DNA of 64,000 bases from Pseudorhodoferax soli (GTDB lineage: Bacteria > Pseudomonadota > Gammaproteobacteria > Burkholderiales > Burkholderiaceae_C). The stretch spans positions 248,001-312,000 of the forward strand of contig NZ_QPJK01000009.1 of assembly GCF_003337555.1 (NCBI RefSeq), given 5' to 3'. Every line of letters begins with the position of its first letter. Within the stretch, counting starts at the first letter, position 1. The notes below the pieces were generated by a model. It worked only from the letters and a program-made list of their open reading frames with translations. It made no database searches and was not told the origin of the DNA. Both the position numbers and the translations under genes were made by a program. Below are positions 26,982-36,781 of this stretch, one piece after another.

Positions 26982-27984
26982 GCCGGCACGCGCGGACGAT
27001 TGGCCCGCGCGCCTGCGCAGCGCGGTCGAGCGGCTGGACGAGGGCAGTCCCGGCCGCCTGGGCGTGTACGTGAAGCGGCTGCGCGATGGCAGCCACTTCG
27101 ACCACGGTGCCGACGAATCCTGGTACCTCGGCTCCACCGCCAAGGTGCCGATCGCCGTGGCCGTGCTGCAGCAGGTCGACGCCGGCCGCCTGCAGTTGGA
27201 CACCGCGGTGGTCCTGCGCGAGACCGACAAGGTCGACGGCTCCGGCCCGCTGGTCTGGAACGAGGTGGGCCAGTCCTACAGCATCGCCACGCTGCTCACG
27301 CGCATGCTGGGCGAGAGCGACAACACGGCCGCCAACATGCTGGTGCGGGTGGTGGGTGTGGAGGCGCTGAACCGCAGCGCGGCCGAGGCCTTCGGTGCGC
27401 GCCGGATCGGCCCGCTGACCGACTTCACCGCGGTGCGCCGCGCCGTCTATGCCCGGCTGCATCCCGACGCCGGCCGGCTCAGCCACCGGCAACTGGTGGA
27501 GGTGGCGGCCGCACCCATGCCGCAGCGCGCCGAGGCCGTGCGCCGCGCGCTGGCGCTGCCGGCCGGCGCCTTGCGTACCGACATCGACACGGCCTATGCC
27601 GACTACTACGCCGAAGGCCACAACAGCGCCACGCTGGCCGGCTACGGCGCCATGCTCGAACGCCTGGTGCGCGGCGAACTGCTGTCGCCGGCCAGCACCG
27701 ATCGCCTGTTCAAGGCCATGAAATTCGGGACACGCGGCAGCTACCGGCTCGAAGCCGGCCTGCCCAAGTCGCTGCCCCTGATCCACAAGACCGGCACCCA
27801 GCACCGGCGCGCCTGCCACGTGGGCGTGGTACAGCCGCAGGACGGCGGGCGCGACGCGACCGTGCTGGCGGTCTGCGCCGCCGATCTCGACGAGCAACGC
27901 GCCGCGGGGCGGCTGTTCGAAGCCGTGGGCCGCGCCATCGCCGGCACCGCCCTGGCCGAGCGGCAGGTGCGCAACACCCGCTGA
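26917..27984 (+). CDS. Class-A beta-lactamase-fold serine hydrolase, copy 2
   Basis: An exported protein of 355 residues, a paralog of the preceding gene. A signal peptide (LLCLLLATLIPLEPARA) precedes the catalytic domain with STAK (YLGSTAKVPIAVAVLQQ), SDN (GESDNTAANML) and KTG (HKTGTQHR). Both copies share the DESWYLGS/EQSWYLAS lead-in and a VRRAxY segment after SDN. AAGGAG at 26904-26909 supports ATG 26917. The fold supports acyl-enzyme chemistry on a peptide or beta-lactam-like amide. Deacylation competence is doubtful without ExxLN, so it may be a peptidase, esterase or binding protein. Confidence 0.82.
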   Translation: MRRVAPSVRLLCLLLATLIPLEPARADDWPARLRSAVERLDEGSPGRLGVYVKRLRDGSHFDHGADESWYLGSTAKVPIAVAVLQQVDAGRLQLDTAVVLRETDKVDGSGPLVWNEVGQSYSIATLLTRMLGESDNTAANMLVRVVGVEALNRSAAEAFGARRIGPLTDFTAVRRAVYARLHPDAGRLSHRQLVEVAAAPMPQRAEAVRRALALPAGALRTDIDTAYADYYAEGHNSATLAGYGAMLERLVRGELLSPASTDRLFKAMKFGTRGSYRLEAGLPKSLPLIHKTGTQHRRACHVGVVQPQDGGRDATVLAVCAADLDEQRAAGRLFEAVGRAIAGTALAERQVRNTR

Positions 27985-28027
27985 AAAAACCCGGCCCTGG
28001 GGCTTGCGCGGGACGGTTTTGCCGGCA

Positions 28028-28049
28028 AAATCGCACGATCGTTCGTTTT
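28028..28049. promoter_or_regulatory. Near-perfect palindrome before the TetR gene (operator candidate)
   Basis: A 22-base palindrome centred on ACGATCGT pairs at 9 of 11 positions, with AAA/TTT outer arms. It ends nine bases before the TetR start at 28059. TetR proteins of fatty-acid degradation operons usually bind such ACGATCGT-like palindromes and repress themselves and the downstream genes. Confidence 0.55.
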
Positions 28050-28058
28050 ATTGTGCAT

Positions 28059-28787
28059 ATGCCCCGTCCATCCACTGCTGCATTGAAAGCCACGCCCGCT
28101 TCGGACAAGGTGCGCGTGCTGCCCAAGGGCCGCCAGACCAAGGCCGTCATCGTCGACGCCGCGTTGAGCCTGGCCTCGCAGATGGGCCTGGAAGGCCTGT
28201 CCATCGGCGCCGTGGCCGAGCTCACGCAGATGAGCAAGTCCGGCGTGTTCGCGCACTTCGGCTCGCGCGAAGAGCTGCAGATCTCCGTCGTGCGCGAGTA
28301 CTACCAGCGCTTCGAGCAGGAGGTGTTCTTCCCCGCCCTGCAGGTCGAACGCGGCCTGCCGCGGCTGCGCGCGCTGTTCGCCAACTGGATGCAGCGCGTG
28401 GCAGTCGAGATCCAGTCCGGCTGCATCTTCATCAGCGGCGCGGCCGAGTTCGACGACCGGCCCGGCCCGGTGCGCGATGCGCTGGTCGGCTCCGTCAAGT
28501 CGTGGCTCGGCGCGCTCGACAAGGCCGTGGCCCTGGCGCGGGACCTGGGTGAGCTGCGTGCCGACACGGACGCGCGGCAGATGGCCTTCGAGATCCACGG
28601 CCTGATCCTCGCGTTGCACTACGAGGAGCGCTTCCTGCAGAACCCCGGCGCCATCCGCCGCGCCGAGGCCGGCTTCGAGCACATCCTGGCGCGCTACGGC
28701 AATCCGGCCGCCGTTGCCCCCGTTTCCCCGACACCCGCGCGCAAGCGGGTCTCCAAGATCAACCAACCTTCCCGCCCCAAGGAGTAA
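28059..28787 (+). CDS. TetR-family regulator of the beta-oxidation operon
   Basis: A repressor of 242 residues. The N-terminal helix-turn-helix is in LSIGAVAELTQMSKSGVFAHFGSREELQ. A ligand-binding domain follows, and a basic tail (TPARKRVSKINQPSRPKE) ends it. It is the first gene of the operon, six bases before the acyl-CoA dehydrogenase, with a palindromic operator candidate in front. By analogy with FadR/PsrA-type TetR regulators, an acyl-CoA is the likely inducer. Confidence 0.9.
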   Translation: MPRPSTAALKATPASDKVRVLPKGRQTKAVIVDAALSLASQMGLEGLSIGAVAELTQMSKSGVFAHFGSREELQISVVREYYQRFEQEVFFPALQVERGLPRLRALFANWMQRVAVEIQSGCIFISGAAEFDDRPGPVRDALVGSVKSWLGALDKAVALARDLGELRADTDARQMAFEIHGLILALHYEERFLQNPGAIRRAEAGFEHILARYGNPAAVAPVSPTPARKRVSKINQPSRPKE

Positions 28788-28793
28788 GACAAG

Positions 28794-30590
28794 ATGCCCA
28801 GCTACACGCCCCCCCTGCGCGACATGCAGTTCCTGTTGCACGAGGTGCTGCGCGTCGGCGACGAATACAAGGCCATGCCGCGCCATGCCGAGGTCGATGC
28901 CGACACCATCAACGCGGTGCTGGAAGAAGCCGGCAAGTTCGCCGCCGAGGTGACGTTCCCGCTCAACATCGGCGGCGACACCGAGGGCTGCACGCTGGAC
29001 CAGGCCACGCACGAGGTCGCCACGCCCAAGGGCTTCAAGGAGGCCTATGCGCAGTTCGTGGAAGGCGGCTGGCCGGCACTGTCCTGCGACCCGGCCTACG
29101 GCGGCCAGGGCCTGCCCTACGTGGTGAACCAGTGCCTGTACGAGATGCTCAACAGCGCCAACCAGGCCTGGACCATGTACCCCGGCCTCTCGCACGGCGC
29201 CTACGAGGCGCTGGCCGCGCATGGCACCGAGGAGCAGAAGAAGACCTACCTGCCCAAGCTCACGAGCGGGGAGTGGACCGGCACCATGTGCCTGACCGAG
29301 CCGCACTGCGGCACCGATCTCGGCCTCCTGCGCACCAAGGCCGAGCCGCTGCCCGACGGCACCTACAAGCTCACCGGCAACAAGATCTTCATCTCCGCCG
29401 GCGAGCACGGCATGGCCGAGAACATCCTCCACCTGGTGCTGGCCCGCCTGCCCGACGCGCCCAAGGGCAGCAAGGGCATCAGCCTGTTCCTGGTGCCCAA
29501 ATTCCACGTCAACGCCGACGGCACGCTCGGCGCGCGCAACCCGATCTTCTGCACCGGCCTGGAGCACAAGATGGGCATCCACGGCAACGCCACGGCGCAG
29601 ATCGCCATCGACGGCGCCATCGGCACCCTGGTGGGCGCGCCCAACAAGGGCCTGGCCGCCATGTTCGTGATGATGAACGCGGCCCGCCTGGGCGTGGGCA
29701 ACCAGTCGCTCGGCCTGACCGAGGTGGCCTACCAGAACGCGCTGGCCTACGCCAAGGACCGCATCCAGATGCGCTCGCTGTCCGGCCCCAAGGCAAAGGA
29801 CAAGGACGCCGATCCCATCATCGTGCACCCCGACGTGCGCAAGATGCTGCTGACCGCCAAGGCCTATGCCGAAGGCGGCCGCGCGCTGCAGATCTACTGC
29901 ACGCTGCTGCTGGACAAGGCCCACCACCATCCGGACGAGAAGGTGCGCAAGAACGCCGACGAACTCGTGGCGTTGCTCACGCCCATCGTCAAGGCCTTCA
30001 TCACCGACAACGGCCACACCGCGACCAACGCCTGCATGCAGGTGTTCGGCGGCCACGGCTTCATCAAGGAATGGGGCATGGAGCAGTTCGTGCGGGACAA
30101 CCGCATCAACATGATCTACGAGGGCACGAACACCGTGCAGTCGCTCGACCTGCTGGGCCGCAAGGTGCTGGGCGACCAGGGCGCCGCGCTGCGCAAGTTC
30201 GGCAAGCTGGTCGGCGCGCTCGTGGAAGAGGAAGGCGTGAACGAGAAGATGGCCGAGTTCATCAACCCGATCGCGGTGCTGGGCGAGCAGCTCACCAAGT
30301 TCACGACCGAGATCGGCTTCAAGGGCCTGCAGAACCCCGACGAGGTCGGCGCTGCCGCTGTCGACTACCTGCGCGTGGCAGGGCACCTGGTGTTCGGCTA
30401 CTTCTTCGCGCGCATGGCCCAGGCCGCGCTGCGCGCCATCGCCGATGGCAGCACCGACCCGTTCTACACCGCCAAGCTGCAGACCGCGCGCTTCTACTTC
30501 GCCAAGCTGTTCCCCGAGACCGCCACGCTGATGCGCACCGCGCGCGCCGGCAGCCGCGTGCTGATGGACACGGACGCGGCGCTGGCATGA
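28794..30590 (+). CDS. Acyl-CoA dehydrogenase (DmdC/FadE-like, C-terminally extended)
   Basis: An FAD enzyme catalysing the first step of beta-oxidation, alpha-beta desaturation of an acyl-CoA; 598 residues. The family pattern is CLTEPHCGTDLGLLRTKA (FAD-binding middle domain), then IPxx-type linker elements and the C-terminal helical domain with NACMQVFGGHGFIKEWGMEQFVRDNRINMIYEGT. The YEGT glutamate is in the place of the catalytic base. The extra 150 or so residues at the C-terminus are typical of the subfamily that includes 3-methylmercaptopropionyl-CoA dehydrogenase. It is translated right after tetR and overlaps the DUF2147 gene. Confidence 0.93.
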   Translation: MPSYTPPLRDMQFLLHEVLRVGDEYKAMPRHAEVDADTINAVLEEAGKFAAEVTFPLNIGGDTEGCTLDQATHEVATPKGFKEAYAQFVEGGWPALSCDPAYGGQGLPYVVNQCLYEMLNSANQAWTMYPGLSHGAYEALAAHGTEEQKKTYLPKLTSGEWTGTMCLTEPHCGTDLGLLRTKAEPLPDGTYKLTGNKIFISAGEHGMAENILHLVLARLPDAPKGSKGISLFLVPKFHVNADGTLGARNPIFCTGLEHKMGIHGNATAQIAIDGAIGTLVGAPNKGLAAMFVMMNAARLGVGNQSLGLTEVAYQNALAYAKDRIQMRSLSGPKAKDKDADPIIVHPDVRKMLLTAKAYAEGGRALQIYCTLLLDKAHHHPDEKVRKNADELVALLTPIVKAFITDNGHTATNACMQVFGGHGFIKEWGMEQFVRDNRINMIYEGTNTVQSLDLLGRKVLGDQGAALRKFGKLVGALVEEEGVNEKMAEFINPIAVLGEQLTKFTTEIGFKGLQNPDEVGAAAVDYLRVAGHLVFGYFFARMAQAALRAIADGSTDPFYTAKLQTARFYFAKLFPETATLMRTARAGSRVLMDTDAALA

Positions 30591-31015
30591 GGCTGCTGCC
30601 GCTGACCCTGCTGCTGTGCGGCCTGGCCGCACAGGCGCAGATGACGCCCGTGGGCCGCTGGCACAGCGTGGACGACAAGACGGGCGAGGCCAAGGCGCAG
30701 ATGCAGATCAGCGAGCAGGGCGGCCAGCTCAGTGGCCGCATCGAGAAGCTGCTGCGCAAGGAGGCCGATCCGCAGGCGCGTTGCACCGAATGCACCGACG
30801 ACCGCAAGGACCAGCCCCTGGTGGGCCTGGAGATCATCCGCGGCGCGAAGAAGGCCGAGGGCAAGGAGGTCTGGGAAGGCGGCAAGATCCTCGACCCCGA
30901 GTCCGGCAAGGTCTACACGCTGCGTCTCACGCCCATCGAGGGTGGGGCCCGGCTCGAGGTGCGCGGGTCGATCGGCCCGTTCTGGCGCACCCAGACCTGG
31001 CTGCGCCAGCCCTGA
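30587..31015 (+). CDS. DUF2147-family exported protein
   Basis: A small protein of 142 residues with a signal peptide (LLPLTLLLCGLAAQAQ). The body has GRWHSVDDKTGEAKAQMQI, two cysteines in RCTECTDDRKDQPLVGLEI, WEGGKILDPESGKVYTLRL and a final FWRTQTWLRQP, all typical of DUF2147. It starts inside the stop of the acyl-CoA dehydrogenase (ATGA). DUF2147 proteins fold as lipocalin-like barrels and recur in fatty-acid operons of Burkholderiales, so a role in binding a lipid in the periplasm is a fair guess. Confidence 0.85.
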   Translation: MRLLPLTLLLCGLAAQAQMTPVGRWHSVDDKTGEAKAQMQISEQGGQLSGRIEKLLRKEADPQARCTECTDDRKDQPLVGLEIIRGAKKAEGKEVWEGGKILDPESGKVYTLRLTPIEGGARLEVRGSIGPFWRTQTWLRQP

Positions 31016-31028
31016 ACAAGGAAAGAAC

Positions 31029-33509
31029 ATGTCGAAATTCAGAATCAAGAAGGTCGCCGTGCTGGGCGCCGGCGTCATGGGCGCGCAGATCGCGGCGCAC
31101 CTCGTCAACGTGCGCGTGCCCGTCGTGCTGTTCGACCTGCCGGCAAACGATGCCCCCACGCTCCCCGCTTCGCGAGGTTCGCTGCCCCCCGAGGGGGCCG
31201 GCGCCGCCTTGGGGCGGCCCGGCGGCGGCGCAGGCCCGAAGAACGGCATCGCGCTCAAGGCCATCGAGGGCTTGAAGAAGCTCAAGCCTTCCCCGCTCGG
31301 TCTGGCCGACGAGGCCACACTGATCCAGCCCGCCAACTACGAGGAGCACCTCGCTCTGCTGGCCGGCTGCGACCTCGTGATCGAGGCCATTGCCGAGCGC
31401 ATGGACTGGAAGCTGGACCTCTACGCCAAGATCGCGCCGCACCTGGCGCCGCACGCCATCGTCGCGTCCAACACCTCTGGCCTGTCGATCACCAAGATGG
31501 GCGAGGCCCTGCCGGCCGCTGTTGCGCCGCGCTTCTGCGGCATCCACTTCTTCAACCCGCCGCGCTACATGCAGCTGGTGGAACTGATCCCCACGCCGGC
31601 CACGGCCGCGCAGGTCCTCGACGACCTGGAAACCTTCGTCACCAGCACGCTGGGCAAGGCCGTGGTGCGCGCCAAGGACACGCCCAACTTCATCGCCAAC
31701 CGCATCGGCGTGGCCGGCATGCTGGGCACGATCAAAGAGGTCGAGAACCACGGCCTGACATACGACGTGGTCGACGACCTCACGGGCAAGAAGCTGGGCC
31801 GCGCCTCCTCGGGCACCTTCCGCACGGCCGATGTCGTGGGCCTGGACACCATGGCCCACGTGATCAAGACGCTGCAGGACACACTGACGGCCGAGACCGA
31901 CCCGTTCTACGGCAGCTTCGCCACGCCGCCCGCGCTCAAGGCCTTGCTGGAACTCGGCAACCTGGGCCAGAAGACCAAGGCCGGCTTCTACAAGAAGGTC
32001 GGCCGCGAGGTGCTGCGCTTCGAGCTGGAAAGCCGCGACTACGTGCCGGCCGGCCAGAAGGCAGACGCCGTCTACGAGCGCATGCTCAAAAAGCCCGCCG
32101 CGCAGCGCCTCCAGCTGCTGCGCGAGGCCGAGGGCGCCGAGGGCCGCTTCCTGTGGGCCATCCTGCGCAACAGCTTCCACTATGCAGCCGTGCACCTGGC
32201 CTCCATCGCTGACACCGCGCGCGACGTGGACTTCGCGATGCGCTGGGGCTTCGGCATGCGCCAGGGCCCATTCGAGCTCTGGCAGGAGGCCGGCTGGCTG
32301 CAGGTTGCACGATGGGTTCAGGAAGACATCGACGCCGGCAAGGCGCTGTCCAAGGCGCCGCTGCCGCAGTGGGTGTTCGAAGGCCCCGTCGCGCAGGCCG
32401 GTGGCGTGCACACGCCCGAGGGTTCGTTCAACCCGACCACGGGACGCTTCGAGCCGCTGCGCCGCCTGCCCGTGCACGCGCGCCAGCTCTTCCCCGAAGG
32501 CGTGCTCGGCGATGGCGCACAAGGCTTCGCCACGGCCGGCACCACGGTGCACGAAGACGCCTCCGTGCGCCTGTGGACGCTGGACCACGAGGTGCTGATC
32601 GCCAGCATCAAGACCAAGATGCACGCCATCAGCCCGGAGGTGGCCGAGGCGCTCACGCGCGGCGTCGAACTGGCTGAGCAGGACTACCAGGGCCTGGTGG
32701 TGTGGTCGGGCGACGAGCCGTTCTCGGCCGGCGCCGACCTGCAATCCATGCTGCCGGCCTTCATGGCCGTGGGCGTGGCGGCGATCGAGGATGCCGAGGG
32801 CTTCCTGCAGCAGACCATGCTGCGGCTGCGTTACGCCGCCGTGCCCGTGGTTTCGGCCATCCGCGGCCTGGCGCTGGGCGGTGGCTGCGAGCTGGCCATC
32901 CACAGCGCGCGCCGCGTGGTGGCCATGGAGAGCTACATCGGCCTGGTGGAGGTCGGCGTGGGCCTGGTGCCCGGCGCCGGTGGCCTGACGTACATCGCGC
33001 GCCGCGCGGCCGAGAACGCCGCCACCTCGACCGACAAGGACCTGCTCAAGTTCGTGTCCGAGGGCTTCACGGCCGCGGCGATGGCCAAGGTCGGCACCAG
33101 CGCGCTGGAGAGCCGCCAGCTCGGCTACCTGCTCGATTCCGACATCGTCGTGCCGCACAAGGACGAACTGCTCTACGTGGCGCTGGCCGAGGCCAAGGCC
33201 ATGGCCAACGCCGGCTGGCGACCACCGCTGAAGCGGCAGTTTCCCGTGGCCGGGCGCAACGGCAAGGCCACCATCCTGGGCCAGCTCGTGAACATGCGCG
33301 ACGGCGGCTTCATCAGCCAGCACGACTTTCACATCGCGGGACTCATCGCCGGCGTGGTGACGGGCGGCGATGTGGATGCGGGCACGCTGGTCGACGAGGA
33401 GTACCTGATGGCACTGGAGCGCCAGGCCTTCTGCGCGCTGATCGTGCACCCGAAGACGCAGGAACGGATCCTGGGTCTGCTGAACACCGGCAAGCCGCTG
33501 CGCAATTGA
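31029..33509 (+). CDS. 3-Hydroxyacyl-CoA dehydrogenase / enoyl-CoA hydratase fusion, with an internal repeat insertion
   Basis: A bifunctional beta-oxidation enzyme of 826 residues with the dehydrogenase first and the hydratase second, as in FadN-type proteins. The NAD Rossmann motif GAGVMGAQIA is at residues 13-22. SNTSGLSI, FCGIHFFNPPRYM and the dehydrogenase C-domains follow, and the crotonase domain has the oxyanion segment IRGLALGGGCELAIHSARR. About 28 residues (about 40-68) between FDLPA and GPKNGIALKAI are encoded by a GC-rich palindromic repeat inserted in frame. AAGGAAAG precedes ATG 31029. Activity may or may not survive the insertion; the rest is intact. Confidence 0.92.
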   Translation: MSKFRIKKVAVLGAGVMGAQIAAHLVNVRVPVVLFDLPANDAPTLPASRGSLPPEGAGAALGRPGGGAGPKNGIALKAIEGLKKLKPSPLGLADEATLIQPANYEEHLALLAGCDLVIEAIAERMDWKLDLYAKIAPHLAPHAIVASNTSGLSITKMGEALPAAVAPRFCGIHFFNPPRYMQLVELIPTPATAAQVLDDLETFVTSTLGKAVVRAKDTPNFIANRIGVAGMLGTIKEVENHGLTYDVVDDLTGKKLGRASSGTFRTADVVGLDTMAHVIKTLQDTLTAETDPFYGSFATPPALKALLELGNLGQKTKAGFYKKVGREVLRFELESRDYVPAGQKADAVYERMLKKPAAQRLQLLREAEGAEGRFLWAILRNSFHYAAVHLASIADTARDVDFAMRWGFGMRQGPFELWQEAGWLQVARWVQEDIDAGKALSKAPLPQWVFEGPVAQAGGVHTPEGSFNPTTGRFEPLRRLPVHARQLFPEGVLGDGAQGFATAGTTVHEDASVRLWTLDHEVLIASIKTKMHAISPEVAEALTRGVELAEQDYQGLVVWSGDEPFSAGADLQSMLPAFMAVGVAAIEDAEGFLQQTMLRLRYAAVPVVSAIRGLALGGGCELAIHSARRVVAMESYIGLVEVGVGLVPGAGGLTYIARRAAENAATSTDKDLLKFVSEGFTAAAMAKVGTSALESRQLGYLLDSDIVVPHKDELLYVALAEAKAMANAGWRPPLKRQFPVAGRNGKATILGQLVNMRDGGFISQHDFHIAGLIAGVVTGGDVDAGTLVDEEYLMALERQAFCALIVHPKTQERILGLLNTGKPLRN
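31146..31232. repeat. Palindromic comamonad-type repeat inserted in frame in the dehydrogenase gene
   Basis: Two adjacent hairpins lie here: GCCCCC-GAG-GGGGGC (31184-31198) and GCCGCC-TTGG-GGCGGC (31203-31218). They follow a stretch CCCCCACGCTCCCCGCTTCG. I recognise this as the GC-rich repeat usually found between genes in Comamonadaceae, though I could not search for it. It adds roughly 81-87 bases, a multiple of three, and translates to a Pro/Gly/Ala-rich loop (PTLPASRGSLPPEGAGAALG) with no stop. Confidence 0.75.
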
Positions 33510-33520
33510 AGGAGAAGACC

Positions 33521-34738
<1,218 letters not shown>

Positions 34739-34743
34739 GGGAC

Positions 34744-35562
34744 ATGAGCGAACACTTCTTCGACCAGGCCGTGGCCTTGCGGCCGGACGGCGAGCACACC
34801 TTCCGCGGCGCCGCGCATCCGGCCTGGGCCAACATGGTCGGCCCGTTCGGCGGCATCACGGCGGCCAGCGCGCTGAACGGCGTGCTGTCGCACCCGCAGC
34901 TGCTGGGCGCACCGATCGCGCTGACGGTCAACTACGCGGCCGCGCTGGGGCCGGGCGACTACCGCTTGGCCGCCGTGCCGGCGCGCACCAACCGCTCGAC
35001 CCAGCACTGGACCATGGCCATGACCCAGCCCGGGGCCGACGGCGCGGAAGAAACCGTGCTGACCGCCACGGCCGTGACGGCCGCGCGCCGCGACACCTGG
35101 AGCCTCAACGACACGGCCATGCCGTCTGCGGCGCCCCCGCAGGACTGCGGGCGCTTCAACCCGTTCGGCGTGGAATGGCTCAAGCGCTACGACATGCGCG
35201 TCGTGCAGGGCGCCGTGCCCTCGACGTGGGACGGTGGCGGCACCGACAGCCTCACGCAGATGTGGATGCGCGACGATCCGCAGCGCCCGCTCGACTTCCT
35301 GTCCCTGGCCGCGCTGGCCGACGTGTTCTTCCCGCGGGTGTGGCTGCGCCGCGCCACGCGTGTGCCCGCCGGCACCGTGTCGATCACCACCTACTTCCAC
35401 GCCGATGCGGCCATGCTCGCGCGCAGCGGCACGGGCTACCTGTTCGGCCAGGCGCGTGGACAGGCCTTCAGCAACGGGTTCTTCGACCAGACCGCACAGC
35501 TGTGGAACGAGGCCGGCGAACTGCTGGCCAGCTCCCACCAGATCGTCTACTACAAGGAGTGA
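34744..35562 (+). CDS. Acyl-CoA thioesterase family protein (TesB-like double hot-dog)
   Basis: A protein of 272 residues that probably hydrolyses acyl-CoA. The N-terminal half has HPAWANMVGPFGGITAASALNGVL, the HotDog helix region, and a C-terminal half has GYLFGQARGQAFSNGFFDQTAQLWNEAGELLASSHQIVYY, the typical end of acyl-CoA thioesterase domains. It lies five bases after the thiolase in the same operon. It may release free acids or recycle CoA when beta-oxidation intermediates accumulate. Confidence 0.85.
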   Translation: MSEHFFDQAVALRPDGEHTFRGAAHPAWANMVGPFGGITAASALNGVLSHPQLLGAPIALTVNYAAALGPGDYRLAAVPARTNRSTQHWTMAMTQPGADGAEETVLTATAVTAARRDTWSLNDTAMPSAAPPQDCGRFNPFGVEWLKRYDMRVVQGAVPSTWDGGGTDSLTQMWMRDDPQRPLDFLSLAALADVFFPRVWLRRATRVPAGTVSITTYFHADAAMLARSGTGYLFGQARGQAFSNGFFDQTAQLWNEAGELLASSHQIVYYKE

Positions 35563-35567
35563 GCGCC

Positions 35568-36335
35568 ATGAGCGATGACATCCTGGTTCACGCCGAGGCC
35601 GGCGTCACCACCATCACCTTCAACCGCGTCGACAAGAAGAACTCGATCACGGCCGCGATGTATGCCACCTTGGCCGATGCGCTGGCCGCGGCCGATGCCG
35701 ACCCGGCGCAGCGCGTGGCGGTGCTGCAGGGCCACGAGACCATCTTCAGCGCCGGCAACGACATCGGCGACTTCCTGAATGCGCCGCCAAGCGGCGAAGA
35801 GTCTTCCGTGTTCCGCTTCCTGCGCGGCATCGCCGGCTTCTCCAAGCCGCTTCTGGCGGCGGTCTGCGGCCCGGCGGTTGGCGTCGGCACCACCATGCTG
35901 TTCCATTGCGACCTGGTCTATGCCGGCGACAACGCGGCCTTCTCGATGCCCTTCGTGAACCTGGGCCTGGTGCCCGAGGCAGCCTCCAGCCTGCTGGTGC
36001 CGCAGATGATGGGCTACCACCGCGCGGCCGAGGCGCTGCTGTTGGGCGAGCCCTTCATGGCCGAAGCGGCGCTGGAGGTCGGGCTGGTCAACCGCGTGGT
36101 GCCGCCGTCGGAAGCCAACGCGCTGGCGCAGGCCCAGGCGCGCAAGCTGGCGGCCAAGCCGCTGACTTCGCTCATTGCCACCAAGCGCCTGCTCAAGAAG
36201 ACCAGCGCCGACGCGGTGCTCGCGCGCATGGACGAAGAGGGCGCACTGTTCCGCCGCATGCTGGCCGAGCCGGCCGCGCGCGAGGCCTTCGGCGCCTTCA
36301 TGGAGCGGCGCAAGCCCGATTTCTCCAAGCTCTGA
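35568..36335 (+). CDS. Enoyl-CoA hydratase/isomerase family protein
   Basis: A crotonase-fold protein of 255 residues. N-terminal TITFNRVDKKNSITAAMYATL, the oxyanion-hole segment FSAGNDIGDFL and AAVCGPAVGVGTTMLFHCDLVYA are present. NLGLVPEAASS places an acidic residue in the region where catalytic Glu residues occur. AAGGAG precedes ATG 35568. It is the last gene of the beta-oxidation operon and probably handles substrates the fused hydratase does not, such as a double-bond isomerisation. Confidence 0.9.
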   Translation: MSDDILVHAEAGVTTITFNRVDKKNSITAAMYATLADALAAADADPAQRVAVLQGHETIFSAGNDIGDFLNAPPSGEESSVFRFLRGIAGFSKPLLAAVCGPAVGVGTTMLFHCDLVYAGDNAAFSMPFVNLGLVPEAASSLLVPQMMGYHRAAEALLLGEPFMAEAALEVGLVNRVVPPSEANALAQAQARKLAAKPLTSLIATKRLLKKTSADAVLARMDEEGALFRRMLAEPAAREAFGAFMERRKPDFSKL

Positions 36336-36668
36336 TCAGGCCGTGCACAGCGTTCGGCGCCGCCATTGCGCGCGCCGGCGCATGGCAATCGCGGCCACCG
36401 CGCCGCAGCCTGCCAGGTTGATCAGCGTGATCATCAGGAAGGGCAGGTCGCGCACCACCAGCACGCCGTAGGCGATGGCCGTGATGTGCGAGAGCACCCA
36501 GGACCACCAGGTCAGCAGCGAGAGCGAGCGCGCGCCGTCCTGGCAGCGCCACACCGTCACGATCTGCGGCACGTAGGTGAACATGCGCACCGCGTTCGTC
36601 AGCAGGTAGGCCCAGGCGATCAACGCGAGCGGGCCATCGGGCATGCCCATGGACCACGGCGTCGTCAT
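36336..36668 (-). CDS. SemiSWEET/PQ-loop small membrane protein
   Basis: A membrane protein of 110 residues with three predicted helices: ALIAWAYLLTNAVRMFTYVPQI, LLTWWSWVLSHITAIAYGVLVV and FLMITLINLAGCGAVAAIAM. The first carries the PQ dipeptide (YVPQIVTVWR) of the SWEET/PQ-loop family. Bacterial SemiSWEETs form dimers that pass sugars down a gradient. It is convergent with the beta-oxidation operon, the stop codons being directly adjacent. Its substrate is unknown. Confidence 0.75.
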   Translation of the reverse strand: MTTPWSMGMPDGPLALIAWAYLLTNAVRMFTYVPQIVTVWRCQDGARSLSLLTWWSWVLSHITAIAYGVLVVRDLPFLMITLINLAGCGAVAAIAMRRRAQWRRRTLCTA

Positions 36669-36781
36669 GGGCGATCGGTCGGCTGTGGGGCCGGCGGGTG
36701 AAGAGGCATGGCGTGGTCTCCGGCGCCGGACAGCGGCGCATGCCCAGACTCTAGGAACCGGCGGCCGTGGCGGGAATGCCG

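Noticed and set aside
25848-27984. Antibiotic-resistance beta-lactamases
   Set aside because: The SxxK, SDN and KTG motifs fit the fold, but ExxLN was not found. The tandem arrangement in a chromosomal core region also gives no sign of a resistance determinant.
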